64,000 bases of DNA from Halomonas sp. JB37 (GCF_002332255.1 NZ_NRGW01000001.1:1736001-1800000); one strand, 5' to 3'; positions 36,031 to 44,831 are shown, counted from the first letter of the stretch. The notes: a model not told the origin generated them from the letters alone. Numbers and translations: made by a program.

Positions 36031-37317
36031 ATGACCTACTTTATTGACCGAAGACCAAACGCTAAACATAAAAGCGCGGTTAACCGGCAGCGCTTTTTAG
36101 AGCGCTATCGTAAGCATATCAAGCGATCGGTCGAGGAGGCCGTTAATCGCCGCTCAATTACCGACATGGAGCGTGGGGAGAGCATTTCTATTCCGACGAA
36201 GGATATTTCTGAACCGGTCTTCCAGCATGGCCCAGGCGGTGCGCGGCATATCGTTTCGCCCGGTAATAAGGAATATATCGCCGGCGATAAGATTAGCCGA
36301 CCAAAGGGTAAGGGGGATGGCAACGGAAATGGTGAAGGAGGGGCATCGAACCAGGGCGAGGGCGTTGATGAGTTTGCTTTCACCCTTAGTCGTGAGGAGT
36401 TTCTAGAGTTTGTTTTCGATGGTCTGGAATTGCCCCACCTACAGCGCAAGCCGCTTAAGTCATTGGAAGAAGTCAAAATGGTGCGGGCGGGGCTTTCGCG
36501 CGACGGGGTTCCTTCGCGTATCAGCATTACCCGTTCGATGCGAGAGGCGTATGCCAGGCGTATTGCGATGCGAGCGCCCATTAAACGAGCGCTTAAGGAT
36601 GCGGTTGAGGCACTGGATGCCGAAGAGCGTAAAGACTCGGTGCTGCGCAATCCTACCCGTATCACTGAGCTGAAAGCCGAGATCGAACGCTTGGAGAAGC
36701 GCATTGCTGGCGTGCCTTTTATTGACACTTATGACCTGCGCTATCATCAGCTCAGCGCACAGCCGCAGCCCTCTAACCAAGCGGTGATGTTTTGCGTCAT
36801 GGACGTTTCCGGCTCAATGACTCAAAACCACAAGGATATCGCCAAGCGCTTTTTCCTACTGCTCTATCTGTTTTTGGAAAAACACTATGAGAAGGTCGAA
36901 CTGGTGTTTGTACGCCATCACACGGCCGCCAGGGAAGTAAACGAAGAGGAATTTTTCTACTCACGTGAAACTGGTGGCACGATTGTTTCCAGCGCGCTAA
37001 ACCTCGTCAATAAAATCATCGAGAAGCGTTATCCCACTAGCCAGTGGAATCTATATGTAGCGCAGGCCTCCGATGGCGATAATTGGGATGATGATTCGAA
37101 TATCTGCCGCGATTTGCTGATTAAGCAGCTAATGCCACAGTTGCAATACTATGCCTACGTTGAAATCACCCCCCACGATCATCAATCGCTATGGCATGAG
37201 TATGAGAGCGTGGTCAATGAGTTTCCCGATCGGTTTGCGATGCGGCAAATTGTGGAAGCGGGCGATATTTATCCAGTCTTTCGCGAGCTGTTTAAGCGCC
37301 GCTTAAGTCAGTCCTAA
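36031..37317 (+). CDS. yeaH: YeaH/YhbH-family protein (DUF444, von Willebrand A-like)
   Basis: This 428-residue protein begins '[20 protein letters not shown]', the family start, followed by a Gly-rich linker near residues 90-105. A C-terminal vWA-like domain has the metal site '[19 protein letters not shown]' (DxSxS, about 257-275) and '[13 protein letters not shown]'. YeaH always accompanies PrkA/YeaG; the pair affects stationary-phase survival and nitrogen-starvation responses in E. coli. AAGGAGG precedes the ATG. The biochemical role is not settled. Confidence 0.93.
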   Translation: MTYFIDRRPNAKHKSAVNRQRFLERYRKHIKRSVEEAVNRRSITDMERGESISIPTKDISEPVFQHGPGGARHIVSPGNKEYIAGDKISRPKGKGDGNGNGEGGASNQGEGVDEFAFTLSREEFLEFVFDGLELPHLQRKPLKSLEEVKMVRAGLSRDGVPSRISITRSMREAYARRIAMRAPIKRALKDAVEALDAEERKDSVLRNPTRITELKAEIERLEKRIAGVPFIDTYDLRYHQLSAQPQPSNQAVMFCVMDVSGSMTQNHKDIAKRFFLLLYLFLEKHYEKVELVFVRHHTAAREVNEEEFFYSRETGGTIVSSALNLVNKIIEKRYPTSQWNLYVAQASDGDNWDDDSNICRDLLIKQLMPQLQYYAYVEITPHDHQSLWHEYESVVNEFPDRFAMRQIVEAGDIYPVFRELFKRRLSQS

Positions 37318-37341
37318 TGACCGCGTGTAAAGGAGTGGGCT

Positions 37342-38907
37342 ATGAGTGCGACTCGCAAACGCAGGCCGATTGCCACCGGCTCCGATTGGAACTTTGCCGT
37401 GCTGGAGCGCTTTGATTCACAGCTGGCCAGGCTCGCTGACGAGTATCGGCTGGATACTTATCCCAACCAGATAGAAGTGATCACCACTGAACAAATGATG
37501 GATGCCTACGCAAGCGTAGGGATGCCGGTTGGCTACCATCACTGGTCGTTTGGTAAGCAGTTTTTGGCGGTTGATCAAGCTTATAAACGCGGCCAAATGG
37601 GCTTGGCCTATGAGCTGGTGATCAACTCTGACCCTTGCATTGCCTATTTGATGGAAGAAAATACGCTGATGATGCAGGTGCTGGTGATGGCGCATGCCTG
37701 CTACGGCCATAACTCTTTTTTTAAAGGCAATTACCTATTTCGAACCTGGACCGACGCCTCATCGATTGTCGATTACTTGGTGTTCGCTCGACGCTACATC
37801 AACCAGTGTGAAGAGCGTCACGGTGTGCAAGCCGTCGAGCAGTTGCTGGATGCCTGCCATGCACTCCAAAGCTACGGCGTGGATCGCTACAAGCGGCCTT
37901 CGCCTATCTCTGCTCAAGAAGAAGCTAAGCGTCAAGATGAGCGAGAGGCCTACCTACAGACCCAGGTAAACATGCTCTGGCGCACCATTCCGGGATTGCC
38001 GGAGGGTGGCTCGCCGCTACTGGCCAGCCTGAATAGCGATGATGATCCTTTAGGCCTACATAGTGGCGGTCATTATCCTTCGGAACCCCAAGAGAACCTG
38101 CTCTATTTTATTGAAAAAAACGCGCCGCTGCTTTCGCCATGGCAGCGTGAAATCGTGCGGATTGTACGCAAATTAGCACAGTACTTTTATCCTCAGCGGC
38201 AAACGCAGGTGATGAATGAGGGCTGGGCGTGTTTTTGGCACTACACGCTAATGAATCGGCTTTACGACGATGGCGATGTCGATGAAGGGCTGATGCTGGA
38301 ATTTTTGCAGTCCCACGCGGCCGTTATTTATCAACCGCCCTTTGATAGCCCGCACTACAGCGGCATTAACCCCTACGCGTTAGGCTTTGCGATTTTTATG
38401 GATATTAAGCGGATCTGCGAAACGCCCAATGACGAGGATCAAGCGTGGTTTCCAGACATTGCCGGGACACCCTGGCGGGAGACGCTAGAGTTTGCGATGC
38501 GTAACTTCAAAGACGAATCTTTTATTCAGCAGTTTTTATCACCGAAGGTGATGCGCGATCATAAGCTGTTTCTTGTCGTGGATGATGATCAGGCTGAGAC
38601 GCTTGAAGTGGCGGCTATTCACAACGAACAGGGCTACCGACGCGTGCGTGACGCGCTGGCTACCCAGTATGCGCTGTCTGTTCGCGAACCTAATATACAA
38701 GTCGCCGAAGCGGCGATTCGGGGAGATCGTTCATTGACGCTTCATCATGTTCAGGGCAGCCGTCGCCCTCTGGGGCGTAGCGTCTATCCCGTCATGCGCC
38801 ATTTACAGCAGCTATGGGGGTTTCCCGTTCATTTGGTTTCGCTTGAGGAAGGCCGCGTAACGCGGTGCTATCACTGGCCGATAGAGGACGAAAACAGCAC
38901 TGCCTAA
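37342..38907 (+). CDS. SpoVR-family protein (YcgB-like)
   Basis: This 521-residue protein matches SpoVR/YcgB (E. coli 510). Family phrases are 'GMPVGYHHWSFGKQF', 'AHACYGHNSFFKGNYLFRTW' and 'VMNEGWACFWHYTLMNRLYD', whose conserved His and Glu residues look like a metalloprotease-type site. In Bacillus SpoVR affects the spore cortex; in non-sporulating bacteria it travels with prkA and yeaH as here. GGAG lies seven bases before the ATG. It ends the operon, with a GC hairpin 47 bp downstream. Confidence 0.93.
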   Translation: MSATRKRRPIATGSDWNFAVLERFDSQLARLADEYRLDTYPNQIEVITTEQMMDAYASVGMPVGYHHWSFGKQFLAVDQAYKRGQMGLAYELVINSDPCIAYLMEENTLMMQVLVMAHACYGHNSFFKGNYLFRTWTDASSIVDYLVFARRYINQCEERHGVQAVEQLLDACHALQSYGVDRYKRPSPISAQEEAKRQDEREAYLQTQVNMLWRTIPGLPEGGSPLLASLNSDDDPLGLHSGGHYPSEPQENLLYFIEKNAPLLSPWQREIVRIVRKLAQYFYPQRQTQVMNEGWACFWHYTLMNRLYDDGDVDEGLMLEFLQSHAAVIYQPPFDSPHYSGINPYALGFAIFMDIKRICETPNDEDQAWFPDIAGTPWRETLEFAMRNFKDESFIQQFLSPKVMRDHKLFLVVDDDQAETLEVAAIHNEQGYRRVRDALATQYALSVREPNIQVAEAAIRGDRSLTLHHVQGSRRPLGRSVYPVMRHLQQLWGFPVHLVSLEEGRVTRCYHWPIEDENSTA

Positions 38908-38953
38908 AGCGAATTTTTGCAGGGTTTCTCAGCGCAGGCTCTTTAATCATCGT

Positions 38954-38976
38954 TGCCCCGCATGATCAGCGGGGCA
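38954..38976. terminator. GC-rich hairpin between spoVR and HiPIP genes
   Basis: A perfect 8-bp stem TGCCCCGC / GCGGGGCA with a 7-nt loop lies between two convergent genes. T runs are poor on both strands, so terminator function is probable from position only. Confidence 0.55.
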
Positions 38977-39009
38977 GTGCTTTACAGGCACCTCGTTAGC
39001 GACAGATGC

Positions 39010-39324
39010 TTAGGACTGGGCAGTCCAGGACTGGCACCATCCGGCAGGTTCAACGCTATTCTCTGGAAACAGCTGGCAGCCTTCATTATTAGCACTATAA
39101 AACATGCAGTTGTCGCAGAGTTCACCCTCTTCAAAAGCTGGGTGATCACTCGCATCACTGGCAACTTCTACATAATTAAGTGCCTGCGCGTTAGGCGCTG
39201 AAGGGGCAAGACGCGGAAGGCCTTGAGCAAAAGCGGTTTTAGACAGAATGCCCACACCTAGTGGGAGGGCGGCAAGCCCCAGCAGACTGTTGCGCATGAA
39301 GTCACGACGATTCTGATTGGCCAT
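39010..39324 (-). CDS. High-potential iron-sulfur protein (HiPIP), Tat-exported
   Basis: This 104-residue precursor starts with a twin-arginine signal ('NRRDFMRNSLLGLAALPLG', cleavage after about residue 33, ...TAFA). The mature part holds four cysteines at 70, 73, 83 and 97 (CX2C-X9-C-X13-C) that bind one [4Fe-4S] cluster. HiPIPs are periplasmic electron carriers feeding photosynthetic or respiratory chains, and occur in halophilic gammaproteobacteria. GGAG precedes the ATG. No electron-transfer partner gene adjoins it. Confidence 0.92.
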   Translation of the reverse strand: MANQNRRDFMRNSLLGLAALPLGVGILSKTAFAQGLPRLAPSAPNAQALNYVEVASDASDHPAFEEGELCDNCMFYSANNEGCQLFPENSVEPAGWCQSWTAQS

Positions 39325-39668
39325 GATTTCTCCTTATCGTCACGGTTTGACGTTTGACCACGATTGTCGGGTGGTTATCCACCTCTTAAGCCTTTTCGTT
39401 CTGTTAATTTACTTAAAGCGCATCATTCAGAGCCTCCAAGTGGCTCTCAGTCAGCTTGCGGGTCATTATCGGCTAGATGCTAGCGGATGACAAAGTCTGT
39501 GCTAATAAGTTTTTGCTAATAAGTCTGTGCAAATAAGGCTGTGCGTATAGGGATGAGATAAGCCATGCCAGCGGCAGGTGCTACGCCAGCCTCCACGTCG
39601 CTGGTATACTCTGCTCGACGCCGACATTCCATTGTGAGTCGTGATTTTTTCTGTTGAGAGGGCGCACC
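39325..39668. other. 344-bp intergenic region upstream of HiPIP and the RAM-domain gene
   Basis: This divergent region holds both promoters and a tandem array of four 14-bp units at 39493-39548, listed separately. I see no ORF with a Shine-Dalgarno sequence and no RNA gene in the remainder. Confidence 0.6.
39493..39548. repeat. Four imperfect tandem 14-bp units
   Basis: The units read AAGTCTGTGCTAAT, AAGTTTTTGCTAAT, AAGTCTGTGCAAAT and AAGGCTGTGCGTAT. They lie 121 bp upstream of the RAM-domain gene, in a region with no coding potential. Confidence 0.85.
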
Positions 39669-39944
39669 ATGCAAAACGCAGTCATTTTAATCAATACTGA
39701 TAAAGGGCAAGTTAAAGCTGTCGCTGAGCGGCTGGCCGATGTTGAAGGTATTAGTGAGGTGTATTCCACCTGCGGCCGTTACGACCTGGTAGCGATTGCC
39801 CGTACCCGTGATTTTGAAAGCTTAGCCGAGCTTGTTACCGAGCGCCTAAACGCCGTTGAAGGTATCAGTGATACAGAAACACTCAACGCCATGCAGGTGC
39901 ATTCGCGGCACGATCTAGAAACCATGTTTTCCCTAGGCTGGTAG
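39669..39944 (+). CDS. Stand-alone Lrp/AsnC ligand-binding (RAM) domain protein
   Basis: This 91-residue protein is an AsnC/Lrp C-terminal RAM domain without the HTH: 'VAERLADVEGISEVYSTCGR' followed by 'YDLVAIARTRDFESLAELVT', then 'LNAVEGISDTETL'. Such short RAM proteins form ferredoxin-like dimers or larger rings and bind amino acids; they may modulate full-length Lrp proteins. The ATG at 39669 follows GAGAGG; a TTG 15 bp upstream is rejected. It is a single gene, 73 bp before the nuclease gene. The ligand is unknown. Confidence 0.88.
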   Translation: MQNAVILINTDKGQVKAVAERLADVEGISEVYSTCGRYDLVAIARTRDFESLAELVTERLNAVEGISDTETLNAMQVHSRHDLETMFSLGW

Positions 39945-40017
39945 GTTTTCGAAATTCGTCATTAAAGCTTGAATAAAACGAGAGGCGTTTTTAAGCGCTA
40001 AGTAGGGAGTAAGTCTG

Positions 40018-40881
40018 TTGGGAAAATCGTTTTCGCGCTGGCGTAGTAACGGTCGACGCCTGGGCATCGTTGTGCTGTTTATTGTTGCGGGTACAGGGCT
40101 GTGGGAGTTTCAGGAACGCCAACATAAAGATGCCTATACCTGGATGGGCGTGCCGACATGGGAGGCGTTTAGCCCTACAACGATGCATCGAGTGCTGCGT
40201 AACGACGGCTATTTAGTGGGCTGGTCTGATGTGCGGGTTAATCCGCTGTGGGTGAGCTATCAGGTTGAAGCGGTTGGCGACGAGACGCGAATCGGTTCGC
40301 GACCTAATTTTCAGGCGGATTGGCGCACGCTCTGGCCGATCGGCACAGGCGACTATGCGGGCAGTGGCTATGACCGAGGGCATATGGCGCCTAACTATGC
40401 CATTGCTGCTGTGCATGGCCGCAGCGCTCAGGTCGATACCTTCTTAATGAGTAACATGACGCCTCAACGGCCACAGCTTAATCGTCAGCTATGGCAGCGT
40501 TTAGAAGAAGCGGTCATGGATCATTTTGCCCCGCGTTTTGATCATTTGCAGGTTATTACGGGGCCTGTTTTTCCCGCAAATTTTATGGATAACGTGTTTA
40601 ATCGTGTGGGCTTTGTAGAAGTACCAGAGGCGTTCTACAAAATTATCGTCGCGCCGCATAGTGATGCGCCATTAGCGCTGGCATTTATCATGCCGCAAGA
40701 CGTCCGAGGTAATGAACCGCTCGATGATTACTTAGTGACAATTGATGAAATTGAAGCGCTTACTGGCCTTAACTTCTTTCCAGACTTGAGCGCTGACGTA
40801 GAAGCTGTTTTGGAGGGAGAGCTGCGTACGCAAGGGTGGGCGCTTGAAGAAGTATCGCGTCGGCCTGGGCGTTTTCAGTAA
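40018..40881 (+). CDS. DNA/RNA non-specific endonuclease (NUC1-like), membrane-anchored
   Basis: This 287-residue protein has a basic N-terminus and one hydrophobic segment (residues 14-30), so it is exported or anchored facing the periplasm. The nuclease domain has the catalytic motif 'SGYDRGHMAPNYAI' (about 120-133) with the general-base histidine, and the metal-binding asparagine in 'SNMTPQRPQLNRQ'. The start is TTG at 40018, nine bases after AGGGAG. A role in scavenging external nucleic acids is plausible, not shown. It lies just before the tRNA cluster, on the opposite strand. Confidence 0.9.
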   Translation: MGKSFSRWRSNGRRLGIVVLFIVAGTGLWEFQERQHKDAYTWMGVPTWEAFSPTTMHRVLRNDGYLVGWSDVRVNPLWVSYQVEAVGDETRIGSRPNFQADWRTLWPIGTGDYAGSGYDRGHMAPNYAIAAVHGRSAQVDTFLMSNMTPQRPQLNRQLWQRLEEAVMDHFAPRFDHLQVITGPVFPANFMDNVFNRVGFVEVPEAFYKIIVAPHSDAPLALAFIMPQDVRGNEPLDDYLVTIDEIEALTGLNFFPDLSADVEAVLEGELRTQGWALEEVSRRPGRFQ

Positions 40882-40956
40882 GTTTTAAAAAAGGGAATCT
40901 ATATAGGAGGGGATGATGCGTAGTTAGGGGGGGGTGCGTACGAGACCATGTTGTCA

Positions 40957-41043
40957 TGGTGCCCAGGAGAGGACTTGAACCTCCACGTCCATACGGACAC
41001 TAGCACCTGAAGCTAGCGCGTCTACCAATTCCGCCACCTGGGC
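40957..41043 (-). tRNA. tRNA-Leu(CAG), copy 3 of the transcript
   Basis: This 87-nt gene includes an encoded CCA. The acceptor stem is GCCCAGG/CCTGGGC, the long variable arm is of leucine type, and the anticodon loop TTCAGGT gives anticodon CAG. The T arm reads GGTTCAAGTCC. Confidence 0.96.
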
Positions 41044-41088
41044 GCATCATTTACAGCTTAGATTAACGAACTACTGTTTGTGTTCGTA

Positions 41089-41175
41089 TGGTGCCCAGGA
41101 GAGGACTTGAACCTCCACGTCCATACAGACACTAGCACCTGAAGCTAGCGCGTCTACCAATTCCGCCACCTGGGC
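41089..41175 (-). tRNA. tRNA-Leu(CAG), copy 2
   Basis: This copy is identical to the one at 40957 except for one base in the variable-arm loop (CATACAGAC instead of CATACGGAC on the plus strand). CCA is encoded. The spacer to the next gene is 45 bp. Confidence 0.96.
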
Positions 41176-41266
41176 GAACACAAAACATTTACAACAGCAA
41201 TACTGCCTAGTACCGACTTGCTTAACACCGCACTATTTATACCAATGAGTGGGTATAGAAACAGTA

Positions 41267-41353
41267 TGGTGCCCAGAAGAGGACTTGAACCTCCACGTCC
41301 ATACGGACACTAGCACCTGAAGCTAGCGCGTCTACCAATTCCGCCATCTGGGC
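41267..41353 (-). tRNA. tRNA-Leu(CAG), copy 1 (promoter-proximal)
   Basis: The acceptor stem here is GCCCAGA/TCTGGGC. Compared with the other two copies, base pair 7 changed from G-C to A-T by a double, compensatory substitution, so the gene should still fold. CCA is encoded and the anticodon is CAG. Confidence 0.96.
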
Positions 41354-41364
41354 AAGTGGCGCGT

Positions 41365-41392
41365 ATAATACCGGGGTGATGGTTAAATGCAA
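41365..41392 (-). promoter_or_regulatory. Promoter of the tRNA-Leu operon
   Basis: On the minus strand, -35 TTGCAT (41392-41387) and -10 TATTAT (41370-41365) are 16 bp apart, followed by the GC-rich discriminator ACGCGCC. Such discriminators are typical of stringently controlled stable-RNA promoters. The first tRNA base is about 12 bp downstream. Confidence 0.75.
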
Positions 41393-41445
41393 GGCTTCGC
41401 GGGCGCTTTTTATAAAGCAAATTGTATAAACAACGCCTAAGACGG

Positions 41446-41474
41446 TTGGGTGATTGAACGCGCGGCGCTATACT
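41446..41474 (+). promoter_or_regulatory. Candidate promoter of rnr-rlmB
   Basis: TTGGGT (41446-41451) and TATACT (41469-41474) are 17 bp apart. Transcription would start near 41481, about 120 bp before rnr and exactly at the ATG of a 41-codon upstream ORF. Confidence 0.6.
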
Positions 41475-41480
41475 GCGGCT

Positions 41481-41606
41481 ATGACTAAACAAAACCCTAT
41501 TCATTTTAGCCTCTCAAGCGCTGAAGTAGCCCGCCCGCAACGCATAGCGTCTGCGCTTTTTTTACGCCTCTCGCAAATGACGTCATTAAGGATGTTGATC
41601 GCATGA
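41481..41606 (+). CDS. Possible 41-codon leader ORF ending at the rnr start
   Basis: The ORF starts with ATG at the predicted transcription start, so it would be leaderless. It begins 'MTKQNPIHFSLSSAEVARPQ', and its TGA overlaps the rnr ATG as ATGA. No Shine-Dalgarno precedes it and it resembles no known family, so it may be chance. If translated, it would couple to rnr. Confidence 0.25.
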   Translation: MTKQNPIHFSLSSAEVARPQRIASALFLRLSQMTSLRMLIA

Positions 41607-44020
41607 AGTATTGGACGTTAAGTGATGATCCGCACGCCGAGCGCGAGGCGCACAAATACGGCAACCCAGCACCAAGCCGGGAATATCTTCTAGCCGCATT
41701 AGAAAGCTACGGCAAGCCGATTAGCCACGAAAATATGAGCCGCATGCTGGGTCTTGAAGACGAAGATCTTATCGAAGCCGTCAGGCGCCGTTTGGCCGCA
41801 ATGGAGCGCGATGGCCAGGTGCTGCGCGACCGTCGAGGCGCCTACGCGCTGATTGATAAGCTCGACTTAGTGAAAGGCAAAGTGCTTGGCCATCGCGATG
41901 GCTTTGGCTTTCTACTGCGCGATGACGGCAAAAAGCCTGATTTGGTGCTGCCGCCGCGTCAAATGCGGCGTGTTTTTCACGGCGATCACGTGCTGGCTCG
42001 CATTAGTGGTCGCGACCGCCGTGGCCGCGATGAAGCGACCATCGCCGACGTCATCGCCCGCAACACGCAAACGATTGTAGGCGTTTATCGCAGTAATACG
42101 CCTGAATTTGGCATCCTGATTCCGGAAAATCCGCGCATCACGCAGGAAGTAATTATTCCTCATAGCGCCTGCGGTGGGGCACAGGATGGACAGGTGATCT
42201 CTGCCAAAATCGTTCAGCAGCCCGCTACCCGCGTACAGCCGGTAGGTGAGGTGGTTGAAGTGCTGGGTGAACGCATGGACCCGGGCATGGAGATTGATAT
42301 AGCGATTCGCAGCTATGACATTCCTGCTGAGTTTTCCCCTGAGGTCATGGATCAAATTGGCGGCATTTCAGCCGAAGTGCTGGAAGACGATAAGCAGCAC
42401 CGCGTTGATTTGCGTGATGTGCCGCTGGTCACCATTGATGATGAGTCTGCCAAAGACTTCGATGATGCCGTGTGCGCGTGGAAAACAAAATCGGGTGGCT
42501 GGAAACTGTTGGTGGCGATCGCCGATGTTTCCCACTATGTACGTCCTGGTACGGCGCTGGATGATGAAGGCCGCACGCGGGGTACCTCGGTCTACTTCCC
42601 TGGTCAAGTCGTTCCTATGCTGCCGGAGCTGCTTTCAAACGGCCTTTGTTCACTGAATCCGAATGTGGATCGTTTAGTGCTGGTCTGTGAGATGAATATC
42701 TCTCAGACGGGGGCGATTAGTCGCTATCGCTTTTATGAGGCGGTAATGAACTCTCATGCGCGCCTTACTTATAACAAAGTGGCGGCGATTCTTGATGAGA
42801 AAAGCGAAGAGGGCGAAGCGCTTCGCTCAGAGTACAGCGAATTAGTGAAGCCGCTGAAAAGCCTAGAAGAGCTTTACTACTTGCTGCGTGAAGCGCGTGC
42901 AGAGCGCGGCGCTATCGACTTTGATACCACCGAAACGGCGATCATTTTTAACGATGAGCGGAAGATCGAAAAAATCGTTCCGCGTAGCCGTAATAATGCC
43001 CATAAGCTGATTGAAGAATGCATGTTGGCAGCCAACGTTGCTACCGCGCGCTTCTTAGATAAGCACGATTTGCCCGCGCTTTACCGCATCCACGAGCGTC
43101 CTACACCTGAACGCCTTGATAAGCTGCGCCTGTTCCTGAATGAACTCGGCTTGTCTGTTGGCGGTGGTGATATGCCGACGCCACAAGACTATCAGGCGCT
43201 GCGTGAGGTTATTGCCGATCGTCCCGATTTCGATATCATCCAGACCGTTATGCTGCGCTCGATGAATCAAGCGGTCTATTCGCCGCAAAATGAAGGCCAT
43301 TTTGGCTTGGCTTATCAAGCCTATGCACACTTCACCTCGCCCATTCGCCGTTATCCTGACCTGTTGGTGCATCGCGCTATACGGTCGGTTATCCGCGGGC
43401 CGCGCCAGACCAACACGGTGTTACGCGTTGAGGGTGCACCGGTTGATCCGCCGAGCAAATGGTGCCCGTATACGTTTGAGCAAATGCTTGAGCTGGGCGA
43501 GCACTGCTCGATGACTGAGCGGCGCGCCGATGAGGCCACGCGTGATGTTGAGAGCTGGCTGAAGTGTGAGTTTATGTCCGACAAGCTTGGTGAGATGTTT
43601 GAGGGCACCATTGCATCGGTTACTCAGTTTGGTCTGTTTGTACGCTTAGATGCCTTTTATGTAGAAGGCTTGGTTCACGTAACCTCGCTGCCTTCCGACT
43701 ACTATCATTACGAAGCTGAAAAACACCGCCTCAAGGGCGAACGGACGGGCACTACTTACCGGTTAGGCGATGGCCTTACTGTCCAAGTGGCCCGCGTCGA
43801 TATGGACGACCGTAAAATCGACTTTGGCCTAGGTGATGAGAAGCCTCGCCCGCGCCGTCAGCCCCGCAAAAGTCGCGGCGGAGAAGAGGGCGCTGGCTCT
43901 ACGGCTGGAGGAGCTAAGGCTGCTGGTGCCAAAGCATCTAACGGCGATCGGCCTGCTGTGCGTCGCGGCCCTCGGCGCACGCGCACTGGCCCGCGCAAGC
44001 CATCACCGAATAAGGGTTGA
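41603..44020 (+). CDS. rnr: Ribonuclease R
   Basis: This 805-residue 3'-5' exoribonuclease degrades structured RNA and takes part in trans-translation and rRNA quality control. Order: an N-terminal winged-helix region (about 20-85), cold-shock domains (about 90-250), the RNB catalytic domain with aspartates in 'DDESAKDFDDAV' (about 278-289), 'FTSPIRRYPDLLVHRAIR' (about 580), an S1 domain ('FEGTIASVTQFGLFVRL', about 668-684) and a basic Arg/Lys/Gly-rich tail. Length matches E. coli (813). AAGGATG lies upstream of the ATG. rlmB follows with a 2-bp gap, as in many gammaproteobacteria. Confidence 0.97.
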   Translation: MKYWTLSDDPHAEREAHKYGNPAPSREYLLAALESYGKPISHENMSRMLGLEDEDLIEAVRRRLAAMERDGQVLRDRRGAYALIDKLDLVKGKVLGHRDGFGFLLRDDGKKPDLVLPPRQMRRVFHGDHVLARISGRDRRGRDEATIADVIARNTQTIVGVYRSNTPEFGILIPENPRITQEVIIPHSACGGAQDGQVISAKIVQQPATRVQPVGEVVEVLGERMDPGMEIDIAIRSYDIPAEFSPEVMDQIGGISAEVLEDDKQHRVDLRDVPLVTIDDESAKDFDDAVCAWKTKSGGWKLLVAIADVSHYVRPGTALDDEGRTRGTSVYFPGQVVPMLPELLSNGLCSLNPNVDRLVLVCEMNISQTGAISRYRFYEAVMNSHARLTYNKVAAILDEKSEEGEALRSEYSELVKPLKSLEELYYLLREARAERGAIDFDTTETAIIFNDERKIEKIVPRSRNNAHKLIEECMLAANVATARFLDKHDLPALYRIHERPTPERLDKLRLFLNELGLSVGGGDMPTPQDYQALREVIADRPDFDIIQTVMLRSMNQAVYSPQNEGHFGLAYQAYAHFTSPIRRYPDLLVHRAIRSVIRGPRQTNTVLRVEGAPVDPPSKWCPYTFEQMLELGEHCSMTERRADEATRDVESWLKCEFMSDKLGEMFEGTIASVTQFGLFVRLDAFYVEGLVHVTSLPSDYYHYEAEKHRLKGERTGTTYRLGDGLTVQVARVDMDDRKIDFGLGDEKPRPRRQPRKSRGGEEGAGSTAGGAKAAGAKASNGDRPAVRRGPRRTRTGPRKPSPNKG

Positions 44021-44022
44021 GC

Positions 44023-44808
44023 ATGAAACCGGCATCGTCTCGACGGGGGCCTAAGACTCCCGATGGGTTAGATCAAGTGTATGGCGTGCACGCTCTGCAA
44101 AGCCTTCTGGATCGAGGTGAATCACCGCGTGAACTTTGGGTGCAGCAGGGCGCAGGTAGCCGCTTAAAAGAAGTCGTTGCTCAAGCTCAGGCGCGCGGTG
44201 CTCGCGTGAAGGAGCAGCCGCGAGATATGCTGGATCAGTTGACTCAAGGCGCGGCTCATCAGGGCGTCGTCGCTTTTTGCCCACCGCTAACGCCTGAGGG
44301 CGAAGAGTCGTTATGGTTAAAGCTGCGTGCCTGGCCGTCGTCAACGCCGCCGCTTTTGCTGATTTTAGACGGTGTGACCGACGTGCATAATTTTGGTGCC
44401 TGCCTACGCAGTGCCGATGCCGCCGGTGCTCACGGGGTGATTGTCGCGAAAGACAAAGCGGCGCCGCTGAATGCCACCGTGCGTAAAGTGGCCTGCGGCG
44501 CCGCCGAAGTTGTTCCGGTTTACCAGGTCACCAATTTGGCGCGTACCCTCGCCAAGCTCAAAGATGCGGGCGTTTGGATAACCGGTACGGCGGGTGAGGC
44601 GGAGGCCAGCGTATTTGCAATCGATATGACTGGCCCGACCGCTCTGGTGATGGGCGCTGAAGGCAAGGGCATGCGTCGGTTAACCCGTGAAGCATGTGAC
44701 AATCTTGCTAAGCTGCCGATGGCGGGTGAGGTGTCTAGCCTGAATGTGTCGGTCGCGGCCGGAATTTGTCTGTTTGAAGCTGTTCGTCAGCGGCAGCTTG
44801 CAAGTTAA
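44023..44808 (+). CDS. rlmB: 23S rRNA (guanosine-2251-2'-O)-methyltransferase
   Basis: This 261-residue SPOUT enzyme methylates G2251 in the peptidyl-transferase P loop. An N-terminal substrate-binding domain ('VYGVHALQSLLDRGE') precedes the knotted domain with 'LDGVTDVHNFGACLRSADA', 'LVMGAEGKGMRRL' and 'MAGEVSSLNVSVAAGICLFE', which are SpoU motifs 1-3. The ATG at 44023 has AAGGG at the right distance; the in-frame TTG two codons earlier is less likely. It is co-transcribed with rnr. Confidence 0.96.
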   Translation: MKPASSRRGPKTPDGLDQVYGVHALQSLLDRGESPRELWVQQGAGSRLKEVVAQAQARGARVKEQPRDMLDQLTQGAAHQGVVAFCPPLTPEGEESLWLKLRAWPSSTPPLLLILDGVTDVHNFGACLRSADAAGAHGVIVAKDKAAPLNATVRKVACGAAEVVPVYQVTNLARTLAKLKDAGVWITGTAGEAEASVFAIDMTGPTALVMGAEGKGMRRLTREACDNLAKLPMAGEVSSLNVSVAAGICLFEAVRQRQLAS

Positions 44809-44831
44809 CCCCCGCGCCACTAAGATACACG

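Noticed and set aside
34059-38907. prkA-yeaH-spoVR as a novel three-gene defence or signalling system
   Set aside because: This is a widely conserved stress/stationary-phase cluster, known from E. coli and Pseudomonas.
40927-40934. Run of eight G as a frameshift hotspot in the nuclease gene
   Set aside because: It lies 46 bp after the nuclease stop codon, in non-coding DNA before the tRNA genes.
40957-41353. Three long near-identical repeats with spacers, CRISPR-like at first sight
   Set aside because: Each 87-nt copy folds as tRNA-Leu with anticodon CAG and encoded CCA, and the spacers are unequal (45 and 91 bp).
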